Of a DNA stretch of 53,167 nucleotides, positions 8,603 to 17,761 are shown piece by piece. The DNA is from Acidimicrobiaceae bacterium. Its GTDB lineage: Bacteria; Actinomycetota; Acidimicrobiia; Acidimicrobiales; RAAP-2. Each line of letters starts with the position of its first letter. Positions within the stretch are counted from its first letter, which is position 1. The stretch is taken from positions 1-53,167 of the forward strand of contig DAHUYG010000068.1 of assembly GCA_027315315.1 (NCBI GenBank). Direction: 5' to 3'. The notes under the pieces are model-generated. The model was not told where the DNA came from and did not search any database. It worked only from the letters and a program-made list of their open reading frames with translations. The position numbers and the translations under genes are program-made.

Positions 8603-9811
8603 TCAGCCGGCGGCGGCGGTGTTCTCGTATCCGGCCTGCTGGAGCTTCCGAACCGGGCCCTTCTTCGTGGCGACCACCTTCAAGAGCAGGACCTTGGCGT
8701 TGCAGGCCGCCGGTTCGGTGCTGCCGAAGGGGTGCGCAGCGCAGTCCACGGGCGGACCCATGAACCCAGGCACGTCGGCCGTCTTCAGCGCAGCGAGGAG
8801 GCTCGAGCCGGTCACGGTCCCCGAGATGTTCTTCATGACCTCGGAGAGCTCGACCATGGAGGCGAACGACGACGTGGCGTATCCGTTTAGCGCCTTCGCG
8901 TGTCCGGTCGAGTCCATGTACTGCTCGTAGATCTTGATCTGGCGCTTAATGGAGGGGGGCGCCACCGAGTAGAGCTGGGGGAAGTAGTAGGGCCAGACGG
9001 CCAGCGTGTTCGCAGCCTGGTTCCCAAGGGCTTTGATGTACGCCGAGCACGATCCGACGGCGATCGGGCCGTGGAATCCGGACGAGTGCGCGGCGCGCAC
9101 AAGGTTCGTGCAGTCACCCTCTTGGAGGATGCCCCACATCGACTGGTCGCCGGCTGCCTGCGCCGCTGCGACCGCCGAGGTCCAATCGGGGTTGGTTGCC
9201 GAGATCTGGATGAAGGTGACGTTGAGCCCGAGTGCGCCGGCCAGGGCCTGGACGATCGGGCGGAGCGCCTGGGAGGTCGGGATGTCGTAGTAGAAGTCGG
9301 CGACCGAGTGCACGCCGTCCTGCTTCAGGGCGTGCAGAGGAGCAATGAAGAATGCGGTGTCGCCTCCGCCCAGTGCGAACGCGTCCGGGCTGCTCCGCTG
9401 CACGGCGCCCCACGGGAACTCGGTGACATAGGGGATGTTCGCAGAACTCAGGATCGGGATGGCCGAGTCGGCACCGGTGTCGATCCCGGCGAAGTACACC
9501 ACAGCGTGGGCCGCAACGAACTTGTTCGCACAGTTGACGGAGCCCTCGGGCGACCCGTCGTTAATGCACGTGTCGAGGACGATCTTGTGACCGTGGATTC
9601 CCCCGGTTGCGTTGATGTACTTCACCGCCGCCAACGCCCCATAGCGATACTCGGGGATCGAGATGGCTTGACCCTCGTTGTTGGCGAAGCCGACGACGAT
9701 CGTCTTGGCCGAGGCCGCCGCCCCGACAGCGCTCCCGCCGGCGACGAACACCGCGGTGGTCGCCGCCATGACCAACGCTGCAGCAAGCACCGCAATTCGC
9801 CGAGCGATCAT
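8603..9811 (-). CDS. LivK-type periplasmic binding protein
   Basis: Secreted protein of 402 residues that would deliver substrate to the fused Liv permease. The N-terminus is a Sec-type signal (two Arg, then a long Ala/Val-rich stretch ending near GSAVGAAASA). The mature part starts with TIVVGFANNEGQ, the usual first strand of type 1 binding proteins. No lipobox Cys is visible after the signal, which is unusual for a Gram-positive importer, because the protein would not be lipid-anchored. It is the first gene of the transporter operon, and the palindrome at 9883-9902 lies about 70 bp upstream of its start. Confidence 0.87.
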   Translation of the reverse strand: MIARRIAVLAAALVMAATTAVFVAGGSAVGAAASAKTIVVGFANNEGQAISIPEYRYGALAAVKYINATGGIHGHKIVLDTCINDGSPEGSVNCANKFVAAHAVVYFAGIDTGADSAIPILSSANIPYVTEFPWGAVQRSSPDAFALGGGDTAFFIAPLHALKQDGVHSVADFYYDIPTSQALRPIVQALAGALGLNVTFIQISATNPDWTSAVAAAQAAGDQSMWGILQEGDCTNLVRAAHSSGFHGPIAVGSCSAYIKALGNQAANTLAVWPYYFPQLYSVAPPSIKRQIKIYEQYMDSTGHAKALNGYATSSFASMVELSEVMKNISGTVTGSSLLAALKTADVPGFMGPPVDCAAHPFGSTEPAACNAKVLLLKVVATKKGPVRKLQQAGYENTAAAG

Positions 9812-9882
9812 CGGTTCATCTCCCCCCCAAGCCCATGAGCTTCACAAATCCGGACGGGCCGCAAGGACCCGGTGGCCCGTGA

Positions 9883-9902
9883 GTAAGTGTTAGCACACTT
9901 AC
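9883..9902. promoter_or_regulatory. Operator-like palindrome A (TetR type)
   Basis: GTAAGTGTTAGCACACTTAC has 8-bp arms (GTAAGTGT/ACACTTAC) around TAGC, extended by one more pair to 9882-9903. It differs at only one base from palindrome B at 17394-17413. It lies upstream of the binding-protein gene of the Liv operon and just beyond the end of the epoxide hydrolase gene. Binding by the TetR protein encoded at 14484-15131 is inferred from position and symmetry. Confidence 0.7.
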
Positions 9903-9941
9903 TTGAGTCCGAACAACCCTCCGGGCCCTCCCACCTGGCTA

Positions 9942-11108
9942 TCAGCGGACCGTCCGAAAGAAGGCGCGCACGTCGTCAACGAACAATCCGGGTTGCTCGA
10001 ACGCTGCGAAGTGCCCGCCTGCGGTCGGCTCGTTGAAGAACCGGAGATCCGTGAAGCGACGCTCGGCGAACCGGCGAGAAACCCGAAAGATCTCGCGAGG
10101 GAACACCGAGATCCCGGTCGGCAGACCGACGGGGTCCATGTTCGGATTGCCGAAGCTCTCCCAATACAGGCGGCCCGAGGACGCACCTGCACCCGGGAGC
10201 CAGTACAGCATCACGTTGTCGATCAGCTCGTCGCGCGAGACGACGTTCTCGGGATGGCCGTCACAGTCCATCCACGACCAGAACTTCTCGACGATCCACG
10301 CCAATTGCCCGGCGGGCGAGTCCACCAGCCCATAGCCGAGCGTCTGGGGCCGAGTCGACTGCTGCTTGGAATACCCCGAGTCCCGACGGTCGTAGTGCGC
10401 GAGCGACTCGAGGGCCGACTTCTCCGACTCGCTCAGGTCGGCCAGGTCCTCGGGGCTCGGCCGTGCGATCGCCATGTTCAGGTGGATGCCAGCGCAGTGT
10501 TGGGGATCCTGGAGCCCGATCGCGATGGTGACGACGGAGCCCCAGTCACCGCCCTGGGCCCCGTAGCGCCCGTACCCCAGGCCGGACATCAGCTGGGCCC
10601 ACGCCCGGGCGATGCGCTCGACGCTCCAACCGTTACGAACCGGCTTGTCGGAGAACCCGTAGCCGGGCAGCGCCGGGCAGACGACGTGGAAAGCATCTCG
10701 GGCATCCCCACCGTGGGCCACGGGATCGCTGAGAGGTCCGACCACCTTCAAGAACTCGACGATCGATCCGGGCCAGCCGTGGGTCAGCACGAGTGGCAAC
10801 GCATCGGGGTGCGGGGAGCGGACGTGCAAGAAGTGCACCCAGAGAGGCTCGGGCCCGTCGCCGGTGAGCCGGGCTCGATGACTCCCCAATCCGTTGAGCG
10901 CGGATTCGCAGCGCCGCCAGTCGTAGTCCCGTGCCCAATACCGGCACAGGTCCACCACATAATCGAGCGGGATTCCCTGGGACCAGTCCTCGACGGTCTC
11001 CCGGTCCGGCCAGCGCGTGCGCTCCAAGCGCCCCCGGAGGTCCGCCAGTTCCCCTTCTCCGACCGCGATGTCCTGGGGGACGATTTCGACCACGTCGCCC
11101 GAGTTCAT
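9942..11108 (-). CDS. Epoxide hydrolase (alpha/beta hydrolase, N-terminal EHN domain)
   Basis: Protein of 388 residues. The first 100 or so form the epoxide hydrolase N-terminal domain (LADLRGRLERTRWPD). The core has HGWPG (110-114) for the oxyanion region, the nucleophile Asp188 in GGDWGS and a C-terminal catalytic His in GGHFAAFEQP (about 366). It would open an epoxide to a diol. ATG at 11108 lies 8 bp after the stop of the monooxygenase gene; a GTG at 11120 overlapping that stop (GTGA) is the alternative start. It is the last gene of the P450/monooxygenase operon; palindrome A lies about 40 bp beyond its stop. Confidence 0.87.
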   Translation of the reverse strand: MNSGDVVEIVPQDIAVGEGELADLRGRLERTRWPDRETVEDWSQGIPLDYVVDLCRYWARDYDWRRCESALNGLGSHRARLTGDGPEPLWVHFLHVRSPHPDALPLVLTHGWPGSIVEFLKVVGPLSDPVAHGGDARDAFHVVCPALPGYGFSDKPVRNGWSVERIARAWAQLMSGLGYGRYGAQGGDWGSVVTIAIGLQDPQHCAGIHLNMAIARPSPEDLADLSESEKSALESLAHYDRRDSGYSKQQSTRPQTLGYGLVDSPAGQLAWIVEKFWSWMDCDGHPENVVSRDELIDNVMLYWLPGAGASSGRLYWESFGNPNMDPVGLPTGISVFPREIFRVSRRFAERRFTDLRFFNEPTAGGHFAAFEQPGLFVDDVRAFFRTVR

Positions 11109-11116
11109 GGGCGCCG

Positions 11117-12931
11117 TCACTCGAAACGCAACTCGTCGAACGTGCCCGAGCGGCGCCACTCGTCCATGAGCCCGAAGAACGCGACGGCTCCGAACGGGTA
11201 GCCGAAGTTCCTGCGCTCCTTGCGGCCAGCCGGGCGGCCCTCGTTGTTGTAGTAGCCAGGCGTGCACTCCTCTGACCCGAACGCCCGGCCATGGGTTTCG
11301 AGGAGGTCGACCCAGCCCTCCTCGGCCTCCGCCGTCACCTCGACACGCGAGAACCCTCCATCGAGGGCGTGTTGCACGACCGACGCGATCGTCTTGGAGC
11401 TCTCCACGTAGTTGTGCGGCACATTCGAGGCGAGTGCGGCCCCCTGGCCGAGCTGCACCACGAACAGGTTCGGGAAACCATGGACATGGATGCCGTGCAG
11501 GGTCCGCATCCCCTCCCCCCAGTGTTGCGACAGGCTCTTGCCTCCGGCCCCCTTCGGGTCGAAGCCCGCCCGCTCCTCCAAGCTGATCCCGAACTCGACG
11601 AAGAACCCCGACGCGAAGACGATGCAGTCGACCTCGTATTCGCGACCTGCGACCACGACCGCATGCTCGGTGATCCGTTCGACACCCTTGCCATCGGTGT
11701 CCACCAGTCGGACGTTCGGCCGGTTGAAGGCCTGGAGATACTCGTCGTGGAAGCAGGGTCGCTTGCAAAGTTGGCGATACCAGGCCTTGAGGTCCGCAGC
11801 GGTCTGCGGATCTTCGACGAGCTCGTCCACCCGCGCCCTGATCTCCTCCATCTTCTCGATGTCGGCGTCCTCGAATGCCGCCATCATCCGTTCAGCCGAT
11901 CGCTCCTCGGGCGGGAGTGCTCGCAGAATGTCACGCATGCGTCGGGCGAGGTCGGTCCATCCGTCCTGCACCAGGTCTTCGAGCTCGTCGTCCACCGAGA
12001 CCCCTCCGAAGGCCTCCCAGTTGGCGGTGAAGTTGTCCAACCACCGCTGCTGCCAACCCGGCTTCGAGACATCGGCGAACCACCTGGGGTCGAGCGGATG
12101 ATTTCCCCGGACGTCCACCGAGGACGGGGTCCGCTGGAAGACGAGGAGCTCCTTGCACGACTTCGCCAGTTCCGGCACGCACTGGACAGCGGTCGCCCCG
12201 GTGCCGATGACAGCCACCCGTTTGTCGGCCAAGCCGTCCATCGGAGCGCCGTCGGGACTTCCGCCCGTGTACGCGTAGTCCCATCTGCTGGTGTGGAAGG
12301 AGTGCCCCGCGAAGTCGTCGATGCCCGGGATGCCCGGCAACTTGGGAACCTGTAACGGTCCGGTCCCCATTCCGACGAACTGTGCGGTGAAGTCGTCGCC
12401 ACGGTTCGTCCGGATCCTCCAACGTGACCGGGACTCGTCCCAGGCCATCTCGGTGACCTCTGTGTGGAACAGGGCATGGTCATACAGCCCGAACTGCTTG
12501 CCGATCCGCTCGCAGTGCTCGAGGATCTCGGGCCCATGCGCGTACTTCTCGCTCGGCATGTGACCCGTCTCTTCCAGGAGGGGCATGTAGACCAGCGAGG
12601 CCGTATCGCACATCGCGCCTGGATACCGGTTCCAGTACCAAGTGCCCCCAAATCCGCCGGCCTTGTCGATGATGCGAACGCTTTCGACGCCGGCCTCCTT
12701 CAGGCGGGCGCCGGCCAGGAGCCCGGCGAAGCCTCCACCGACGAAGGCGAAGGTCACGTCGTCGGTCACCGGGTCGCGTTCGATCATCGGCGTGTACGGA
12801 TCCTCGGCGTAGCGGGAGAAGCGTCCGGTGAGCAGGACGTACTGGGCCAGTCCGTCGGGACGCAGGCGCTTGTCGCGCTCCTGCGCGTAACGCTTGAAAA
12901 TGGCCTCTCTTTGCGAGGTCGTGACGGTCAT
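11117..12931 (-). CDS. Type I Baeyer-Villiger monooxygenase
   Basis: FAD- and NADPH-dependent enzyme of 604 residues that inserts oxygen next to a ketone to give an ester or lactone. Visible motifs are the FAD Rossmann loop GGGFAG (65-70), GGTWYWNRYPGAMCD (95-109), the family fingerprint F-A-G-x-x-x-H-T-x-x-W-D (207-218) and the NADPH loop GTGATA (243-248). The extended N-terminus before the first Rossmann loop (about 60 residues) is as in the larger members such as cyclopentadecanone- or steroid-type monooxygenases. ATG at 12931 follows GAGAGAGGAAT. Together with SDR, P450 and carboxylesterase it suggests ketone-to-ester-to-alcohol-plus-acid breakdown. The exact ketone is unknown. Confidence 0.92.
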   Translation of the reverse strand: MTVTTSQREAIFKRYAQERDKRLRPDGLAQYVLLTGRFSRYAEDPYTPMIERDPVTDDVTFAFVGGGFAGLLAGARLKEAGVESVRIIDKAGGFGGTWYWNRYPGAMCDTASLVYMPLLEETGHMPSEKYAHGPEILEHCERIGKQFGLYDHALFHTEVTEMAWDESRSRWRIRTNRGDDFTAQFVGMGTGPLQVPKLPGIPGIDDFAGHSFHTSRWDYAYTGGSPDGAPMDGLADKRVAVIGTGATAVQCVPELAKSCKELLVFQRTPSSVDVRGNHPLDPRWFADVSKPGWQQRWLDNFTANWEAFGGVSVDDELEDLVQDGWTDLARRMRDILRALPPEERSAERMMAAFEDADIEKMEEIRARVDELVEDPQTAADLKAWYRQLCKRPCFHDEYLQAFNRPNVRLVDTDGKGVERITEHAVVVAGREYEVDCIVFASGFFVEFGISLEERAGFDPKGAGGKSLSQHWGEGMRTLHGIHVHGFPNLFVVQLGQGAALASNVPHNYVESSKTIASVVQHALDGGFSRVEVTAEAEEGWVDLLETHGRAFGSEECTPGYYNNEGRPAGRKERRNFGYPFGAVAFFGLMDEWRRSGTFDELRFE

Positions 12932-13008
12932 CGTCGGGATTCCTCTCTCCTTCGCTGTTCCAAGGTGGGTGCGGGTCGGCTCGTAGGTAGCCGCCCATGG
13001 CAGAGTCC

Positions 13009-14487
13009 CTATCGGAGGCCCTGCCAGAGCTCGCGGCGCTCTGCGCCAGGATCCTGCTCGGTCGGGTCACCGCCGCCGAAGATCCTCACGGTCCGCGATC
13101 GGGAGTACGGGGCCCAGCCCGGATCGGCCTCTTCGATAAACCGCACCCAACACCGGTGCATCTCCTCGGCCAGCCCCAGGGGCGCATCCGGACCCGTCAT
13201 CAGCTCGGCACCCGGCGTCCCGAGCGTCTCGAAGACGAAGGGAAGCTCGAGGGCGTGGCACGCGCCGAGGATCCCGTTGCGCGCCGGTGACTCCCAGCGG
13301 AACTCGTAGAGGTAGGAGGGCGCCGGCCCACCGTCGCGAGCTTCGGCGAGCCGGATCGCGGGGATGCGGAACATCCAGTCGGTCGAGATCGCGGCCATGG
13401 TGTGACCAGGCGAAGCTTGGCCCTCGCCGTAGGCAGCGACGACGGAGTCCACATCGCCGAATCCGTACCGGGCGACGGCGAAGCGCAGCACGTCCTCGCT
13501 GATCATGTCGAGCGCTCCGCTTGGTGCCATGAAGAGGAGGTTCTCGTCGCGATTGGTGCCGAGCAACACAGGGACGGCGGCTCCCGAGCCGGAGCGGATC
13601 CCCTCGATCGGCAGCGTCGGCACGACCGAGCCGTCGATCACCGGCTCGAAGGGCATGAGATTGGCGGCGACCTCACCCCAGCGCTCGGGGTCGCCCGATG
13701 TCTGGATCTCAGCCGAGAGCGCCGCTTGGGTCTCCAGCAGCGCCTCGAGGGGCACCTCGGCGATCGAGTTGCGGGTCGCTCCGACGCCGAGCCGGGTGGC
13801 GAGTTCGCCTGCCACCTTCTGGGCGGTCGCTGCGCTGAGCGCATGGTGGCCGGCTCCGCTCTGCATGATGGCGCCCGAGAACAGGCCCGCCGCCATCGGG
13901 CTGGCCAGGAGGGTGGCCACGCTCATCGCTCCCGCGGACTCGCCGCCGATGGTGACCCGGGAGGGATCGCCCCCGAACGCCTCGATGTTGTCCCGGACCC
14001 ATTCGAGCGCAGCGATCTGGTCGAGGAGACCGACGTTGGTATTCCCGTCGCCCGTGTCGAGGAAGCCGTCGGCCCCGAGTCGGTAGTTGATGGTCACGGC
14101 GACCACGCCGTCGCGGGCGAACGCGGAGCCGTCGTACTGGGGCACCGCCCCGGACCCGTTCACAAACGCGCCTCCGTGGATCCACACGAAGACCGGACGG
14201 TCGCCCGCCGTGCCGGGGGTCCACACATTGAGGTTGAGGCACTCCTCGCCGGGGATCGTGGGCTCGTCGAAGAGCTCGTTGTAGGGCGACGGGTACGGCG
14301 ACTTGGGGACCGTGGGACCGAATCGGGTGGCGTCCCTCGTCTCGCTCCAGCTCGGAGCGGCGATCGGCGGGAGCATGCGCCGAGGTCCGAACGGCGCGGC
14401 CGCGTAGGGCACACCGAGAAAGCGCACGACCCCCCTGCTCGACGAACCCTCGAGCGGTCCCTGTCGGATGTCGACGGTGATCTTCAC
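13009..14487 (-). CDS. Type B carboxylesterase
   Basis: Alpha/beta hydrolase of 492 residues. It has the EECLNLNVW motif (81-89), the oxyanion HGG (104-106), the nucleophile Ser184 in GGESAGA and a late His in GACHALELPFVF. It would hydrolyse the ester or lactone made by the neighbouring Baeyer-Villiger enzyme (inference from context). The GTG start at 14487 overlaps the stop of the TetR gene (GTGA) and follows GAGGAGAAG, so translation is coupled. No signal peptide, so cytoplasmic. A gap of 77 bp separates it from the monooxygenase gene. Confidence 0.9.
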   Translation of the reverse strand: MKITVDIRQGPLEGSSSRGVVRFLGVPYAAAPFGPRRMLPPIAAPSWSETRDATRFGPTVPKSPYPSPYNELFDEPTIPGEECLNLNVWTPGTAGDRPVFVWIHGGAFVNGSGAVPQYDGSAFARDGVVAVTINYRLGADGFLDTGDGNTNVGLLDQIAALEWVRDNIEAFGGDPSRVTIGGESAGAMSVATLLASPMAAGLFSGAIMQSGAGHHALSAATAQKVAGELATRLGVGATRNSIAEVPLEALLETQAALSAEIQTSGDPERWGEVAANLMPFEPVIDGSVVPTLPIEGIRSGSGAAVPVLLGTNRDENLLFMAPSGALDMISEDVLRFAVARYGFGDVDSVVAAYGEGQASPGHTMAAISTDWMFRIPAIRLAEARDGGPAPSYLYEFRWESPARNGILGACHALELPFVFETLGTPGAELMTGPDAPLGLAEEMHRCWVRFIEEADPGWAPYSRSRTVRIFGGGDPTEQDPGAERRELWQGLR

Positions 14488-15131
14488 GACTTCTCCTCGT
14501 CCTTCGCCCCGAGCGGGGGCACGGCGACATCAAGAGCCCGACGACCCTGCGGCGTGAGCATCCCGCGGAACATCAGCTCGACAGTTTCCCTCACGAAGTA
14601 CTCCGGATCGTCGCCCACCATGCCGGCGATGGTCGCGGCGCCCAGGCCGAGATACGTCGCGATCTCCACGTCGAAATCCCGGAACTGCTCGCGCTCGAGA
14701 CTCGTCGTGAGCACCTCGGCCACCTCTTGGACGTGGCGCTTGAACATGGCCGCGATCGTGGTGGCGATCTCGGGGAAGTTCTGCGTCTCTCGGAGCACCG
14801 CCCAGAGGAGCGCTCCGTGCTCGTGCACGATCTTCGCCCACCCGTAGTAGAAGTCGTACAGACCCCGGTACCGCTCGCCGATTCCTACCCCGGTCGGCAT
14901 CGGGCTCTTGACCGCCTCGTTCAGCATTTCAAGCAGCGGCTCGATCATCGAGTGGCGGAAGAGCTCCTCCTTCGTGCCGAAATGCTTGGTGATCAGCGCC
15001 TCGCTCACGCCGGCGGCCTCGGCAACGTCCTTCGTCGTCGTGCCGCGGTAGCCACCCTCGATGAAGGCCCCCTTGGCCTTGCTCACCAGTTGCGCTCTTC
15101 GCTGGCCCGATGGCATGCGGCGTCGGGGCAT
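14484..15131 (-). CDS. TetR family transcriptional regulator
   Basis: Protein of 215 residues with an N-terminal helix-turn-helix at about 33-52 (TTKDVAEAAGVSEALITKHFGTKEELF), standard for TetR, and an all-helical ligand domain. ATG at 15131 follows GGAGAGGAG seven bases upstream; the frame continues upstream to 15341 but into the region after the P450 stop, so the short form is preferred. The gene lies inside the operon and its stop overlaps the carboxylesterase start, so it would regulate its own level. The probable targets are the paired palindromes at 9883 and 17394. The inducer is likely the pathway substrate or an intermediate (inference). Confidence 0.88.
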   Translation of the reverse strand: MPRRRMPSGQRRAQLVSKAKGAFIEGGYRGTTTKDVAEAAGVSEALITKHFGTKEELFRHSMIEPLLEMLNEAVKSPMPTGVGIGERYRGLYDFYYGWAKIVHEHGALLWAVLRETQNFPEIATTIAAMFKRHVQEVAEVLTTSLEREQFRDFDVEIATYLGLGAATIAGMVGDDPEYFVRETVELMFRGMLTPQGRRALDVAVPPLGAKDEEKS

Positions 15132-15207
15132 CGCTAGCTCCTCTCCACCCGCGACGAAGCCCCGGCTGTCCGGGGTGCGGGATCGCTCCAGCATGGTCCC
15201 ACCTCGA

Positions 15208-16443
15208 TCATGTGCGTTCGATCGGCAGGCGGCGCGGGCTGCGGAGATTCGACCGGGTGTACTCGAGCGCGTCATCCGCGAGTGCGACGCGATATTTGGG
15301 TGCCGCCACGAGCAGCGCCTCCGCCGCCACGCGTGCCTCAAGGCGCGCCAGCGTCGATCCCAGGCACGAGTGGATGCCGTGCCCGAAGCCGAGGTGGTGG
15401 TTCGAGGAGCGCGTCACGTCATAGGAGTCGGAGTCCTCGAATCTCTCGGGGTCGCGGTTGGCGGCAGCGACGAGGACGAAGATCATCTCCCCTTCCCTGA
15501 TGCGTTGCCCGGAGATCTCCACCTCCCTCGTGGCACTTCGGATAGTCCAGTGCACCGGGCCGTCGAAGCGAAGGGTCTCTTCTACCGCGCCGGGGATGAG
15601 CGACGGATCATCGCTCAATCGTTCGCGCTGCTCGGGATGGCGGTCCAGCTGCAGGACCATGTTGGTGATCAGGTTCGTCGTCGTCTCGTTGCCGGCGACG
15701 AGGAGGAGCACGCAGGAAGCCAGCAGCTCGGCGTTGCTGAGTACCCCGCCCTCGTTGGCCTCGACGAGACGCGAGAGGAGATCTTCGCCGGTCTTCGGTC
15801 CATCCCGACGCCGGGCGATCTCCAGATCGAAGTAGGACCGCAGTGCGACCGATGCGTCGAGCGAGCGCCGTCGCTCCTCGTCGGTTGGAAAGTCACCGAG
15901 GGTCACGAAGTCGTCGGACCATCGCCGGAAACTCTCGACGTCCCCCTGATCGACGCCGAGCATGGCCGCGATCGCGAGGATCGGCAACGGGGAGGAGACC
16001 GTCGACACGATCTCGCACGAACCGGAGCTGGCCAGGGGGGCCAGGAGCTCTTGGGCCACGCGGCGCAGGGTGGGCTCCTGTGCCGCTATCGCACGCGGGG
16101 TGAAGGCTCGGGCGACGATCCCCCGGTAGCGGTCATGATCGGGGGGGTCGCTGTTCAACATGTTGGGGGCGCCGAAGTTGTCGACGTACTCATCCCCGCG
16201 CGAGACCGCCTGCTGACGAGCCCGCTCACGCATCGCCGCCGACGAGTAAGACTCGTGGTCCCGCAGTACCGAGAGCACGTCGTCGTAGCGCCACACCATC
16301 CAGGCGTCCAGCAGCGGGTTCCAGAGCACGGGCGCGATCGCCCGCATCTCCCGGTACGCCGGGTACGGGTCGTACTGCACCGCCGGGTCGAAGAGGTTCA
16401 GCGTGTACTCGGCGGAGCCTCCTCCGGCACGACCCGGGCTCAC
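15208..16443 (-). CDS. Cytochrome P450 (first of two)
   Basis: Soluble bacterial P450 of 411 residues. Motifs in order: I-helix oxygen-binding AGNETT, K-helix ExxR in EETLRF, and the heme loop FGHGIHSCLG with the thiolate Cys360. The likely start is GTG at 16443, overlapping the TGA of the SDR gene (GTGA), with GGAGG just upstream. The open frame extends to 16554 inside the SDR gene and is not needed. In this operon it probably hydroxylates the growth substrate to an alcohol for the SDR. Ferredoxin and reductase partners are not present in the window. Confidence 0.9.
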   Translation of the reverse strand: MSPGRAGGGSAEYTLNLFDPAVQYDPYPAYREMRAIAPVLWNPLLDAWMVWRYDDVLSVLRDHESYSSAAMRERARQQAVSRGDEYVDNFGAPNMLNSDPPDHDRYRGIVARAFTPRAIAAQEPTLRRVAQELLAPLASSGSCEIVSTVSSPLPILAIAAMLGVDQGDVESFRRWSDDFVTLGDFPTDEERRRSLDASVALRSYFDLEIARRRDGPKTGEDLLSRLVEANEGGVLSNAELLASCVLLLVAGNETTTNLITNMVLQLDRHPEQRERLSDDPSLIPGAVEETLRFDGPVHWTIRSATREVEISGQRIREGEMIFVLVAAANRDPERFEDSDSYDVTRSSNHHLGFGHGIHSCLGSTLARLEARVAAEALLVAAPKYRVALADDALEYTRSNLRSPRRLPIERT

Positions 16444-17321
16444 TCCGCCTCCACCATGGCGGCCATCAATACGTCGGATCCCGGTACCGGCCTGCGAACG
16501 GGGTTCCTTCCCTCCAAGATGTCCACCATGCGCTCGCGGACGGGCATAAGCCATTCCTCGTCACGGTGCGGCAGGACGTAGAAGCGGCGTTCCCGAACGG
16601 CCGACACGACCGCATCTGCGACCAGTGCCGGTGCGGTCGCAGCCTCGAGCACCCGTCCGAGACCCTTCCTGGCCCTGGCCGCGACCGAGTCGTCGCGCTC
16701 GACGGCGAGCTCGGGCGGCCTGTTCCGTTCAGCCTCGGCGATCCGGGTGTTGACCCACCCCGGACACAACACTGAGACGCCGAGGTCCGGTGCCGCCTCC
16801 CGGAGCTCCAGGTAGAGGCCCTCCGAGAGCGACACGACGCCGAACTTCGAGACACCGTAGGGGCCCCCGGCCGGGATGAGCCCGGCCATGGAGGCGGTGT
16901 TCACGATGTGACCATCACCCTGGCGCAACAATCGCGGCACGAACGTCCGGACCCCGTGGATGACACCCCAGAGGTTCACCCCGAGGGTCCACTCCCAGTC
17001 CTCGATCGGGACCTCCCAGACCGGGGATCGCGCACTTGCCGCCACACCAGCGTTATTGCAAACGAGGTGGACTGCTCCGAAGTGAGCGATCGCGCGGTCG
17101 GCGAGCTCCTCGACCTGGTCGGCATGGCGGACGTCGGTCAACACCTCCAGGGCATCGGCACCGGAGGCGCGGAGCCGATCCCCGGCCTCTTCGAGTGCGT
17201 CCTGCTGGACGTCCGCGACCACGACGGCCATGCCCTCGGCCGCGAAGCGTTCGGCGAGCGCGAAGCCAATGCCGCTGGCGCCCCCGGTGACCACCGCCAC
17301 CCGGCCCCTCAGATCCTCCAC
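16440..17321 (-). CDS. Short-chain dehydrogenase/reductase
   Basis: Classical SDR of 293 residues. It shows the cofactor loop TGGASGIG (12-19), NNAG (89-92), catalytic Ser144, and Tyr155 and Lys159 in YGVSK. Asp after the second strand (VVVADVQ) favours NAD over NADP. It would oxidise an alcohol to a ketone (or the reverse), a logical step between the P450 and the Baeyer-Villiger enzyme. GTG at 17321 follows GGAGGC. It is the first gene of the operon, and the operator-like palindrome B lies about 70 bp upstream. The C-terminal tail after 250 is longer than in most SDRs. Confidence 0.9.
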   Translation of the reverse strand: MEDLRGRVAVVTGGASGIGFALAERFAAEGMAVVVADVQQDALEEAGDRLRASGADALEVLTDVRHADQVEELADRAIAHFGAVHLVCNNAGVAASARSPVWEVPIEDWEWTLGVNLWGVIHGVRTFVPRLLRQGDGHIVNTASMAGLIPAGGPYGVSKFGVVSLSEGLYLELREAAPDLGVSVLCPGWVNTRIAEAERNRPPELAVERDDSVAARARKGLGRVLEAATAPALVADAVVSAVRERRFYVLPHRDEEWLMPVRERMVDILEGRNPVRRPVPGSDVLMAAMVEAE

Positions 17322-17393
17322 AGCGCCTCCAGAACAGTCCGGAGCGACGCCGCCGACACACCGACCATCTCGGTCCCACCCCTAGGCATATAA

Positions 17394-17413
17394 GTAAGTG
17401 TTAGCTCACTTAC
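17394..17413. promoter_or_regulatory. Operator-like palindrome B (TetR type)
   Basis: GTAAGTGTTAGCTCACTTAC matches palindrome A (9883-9902) at 19 of 20 positions and lies upstream of the SDR that opens the P450/monooxygenase operon. Read on the minus strand, a TATATG/TTATAT hexamer follows directly, so a bound repressor would cover the promoter. The regulator is inferred to be the TetR protein of this operon. Confidence 0.7.
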
Positions 17414-17761
17414 CGGAAGTCTGGCGGCCTCCCCGCCTCGGCGTCAAGTGCCCGGGGCCTGGCGCTTTTCGATGCGTCGAGGATCGGCCGGGTCGTTGTC
17501 GCGGGGCGCCCGGGCCACCCGGGACGGGGGTGCATCTACCATCCCTGCCTGGTCAGGTGTCGGGCCGCTCGCGCCTCCGCGCTGGCAGGCGTGCTTGAGC
17601 GAGCGCGCCCTCCTACGGGCATCGAGCCGCGGCCGCCCACGACGCGTTCGTCGGCGCCGGGCGCTCCACTCCGTCCGCCGGGTGCGGTTAATCGCGGCGT
17701 CCGGCTGCGGGAAGCATCAGCTTCGTATTGTTGTGACGCATGCCCGAGAGGAGGTTCACCC
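17414..17761. other. Non-coding stretch before SnoaL-like gene
   Basis: About 350 bp with short open frames on both strands but no frame that resembles a protein and has a ribosome site. The only clear signal is GAGGAGG at the right end, which serves the next gene. No RNA gene or strong hairpin was recognised. Confidence 0.4.

Noticed and set aside
9903-11201. Plus-strand open frame opposite the epoxide hydrolase
   Set aside because: Same charged, low-complexity shadow pattern; minus strand has all catalytic motifs.
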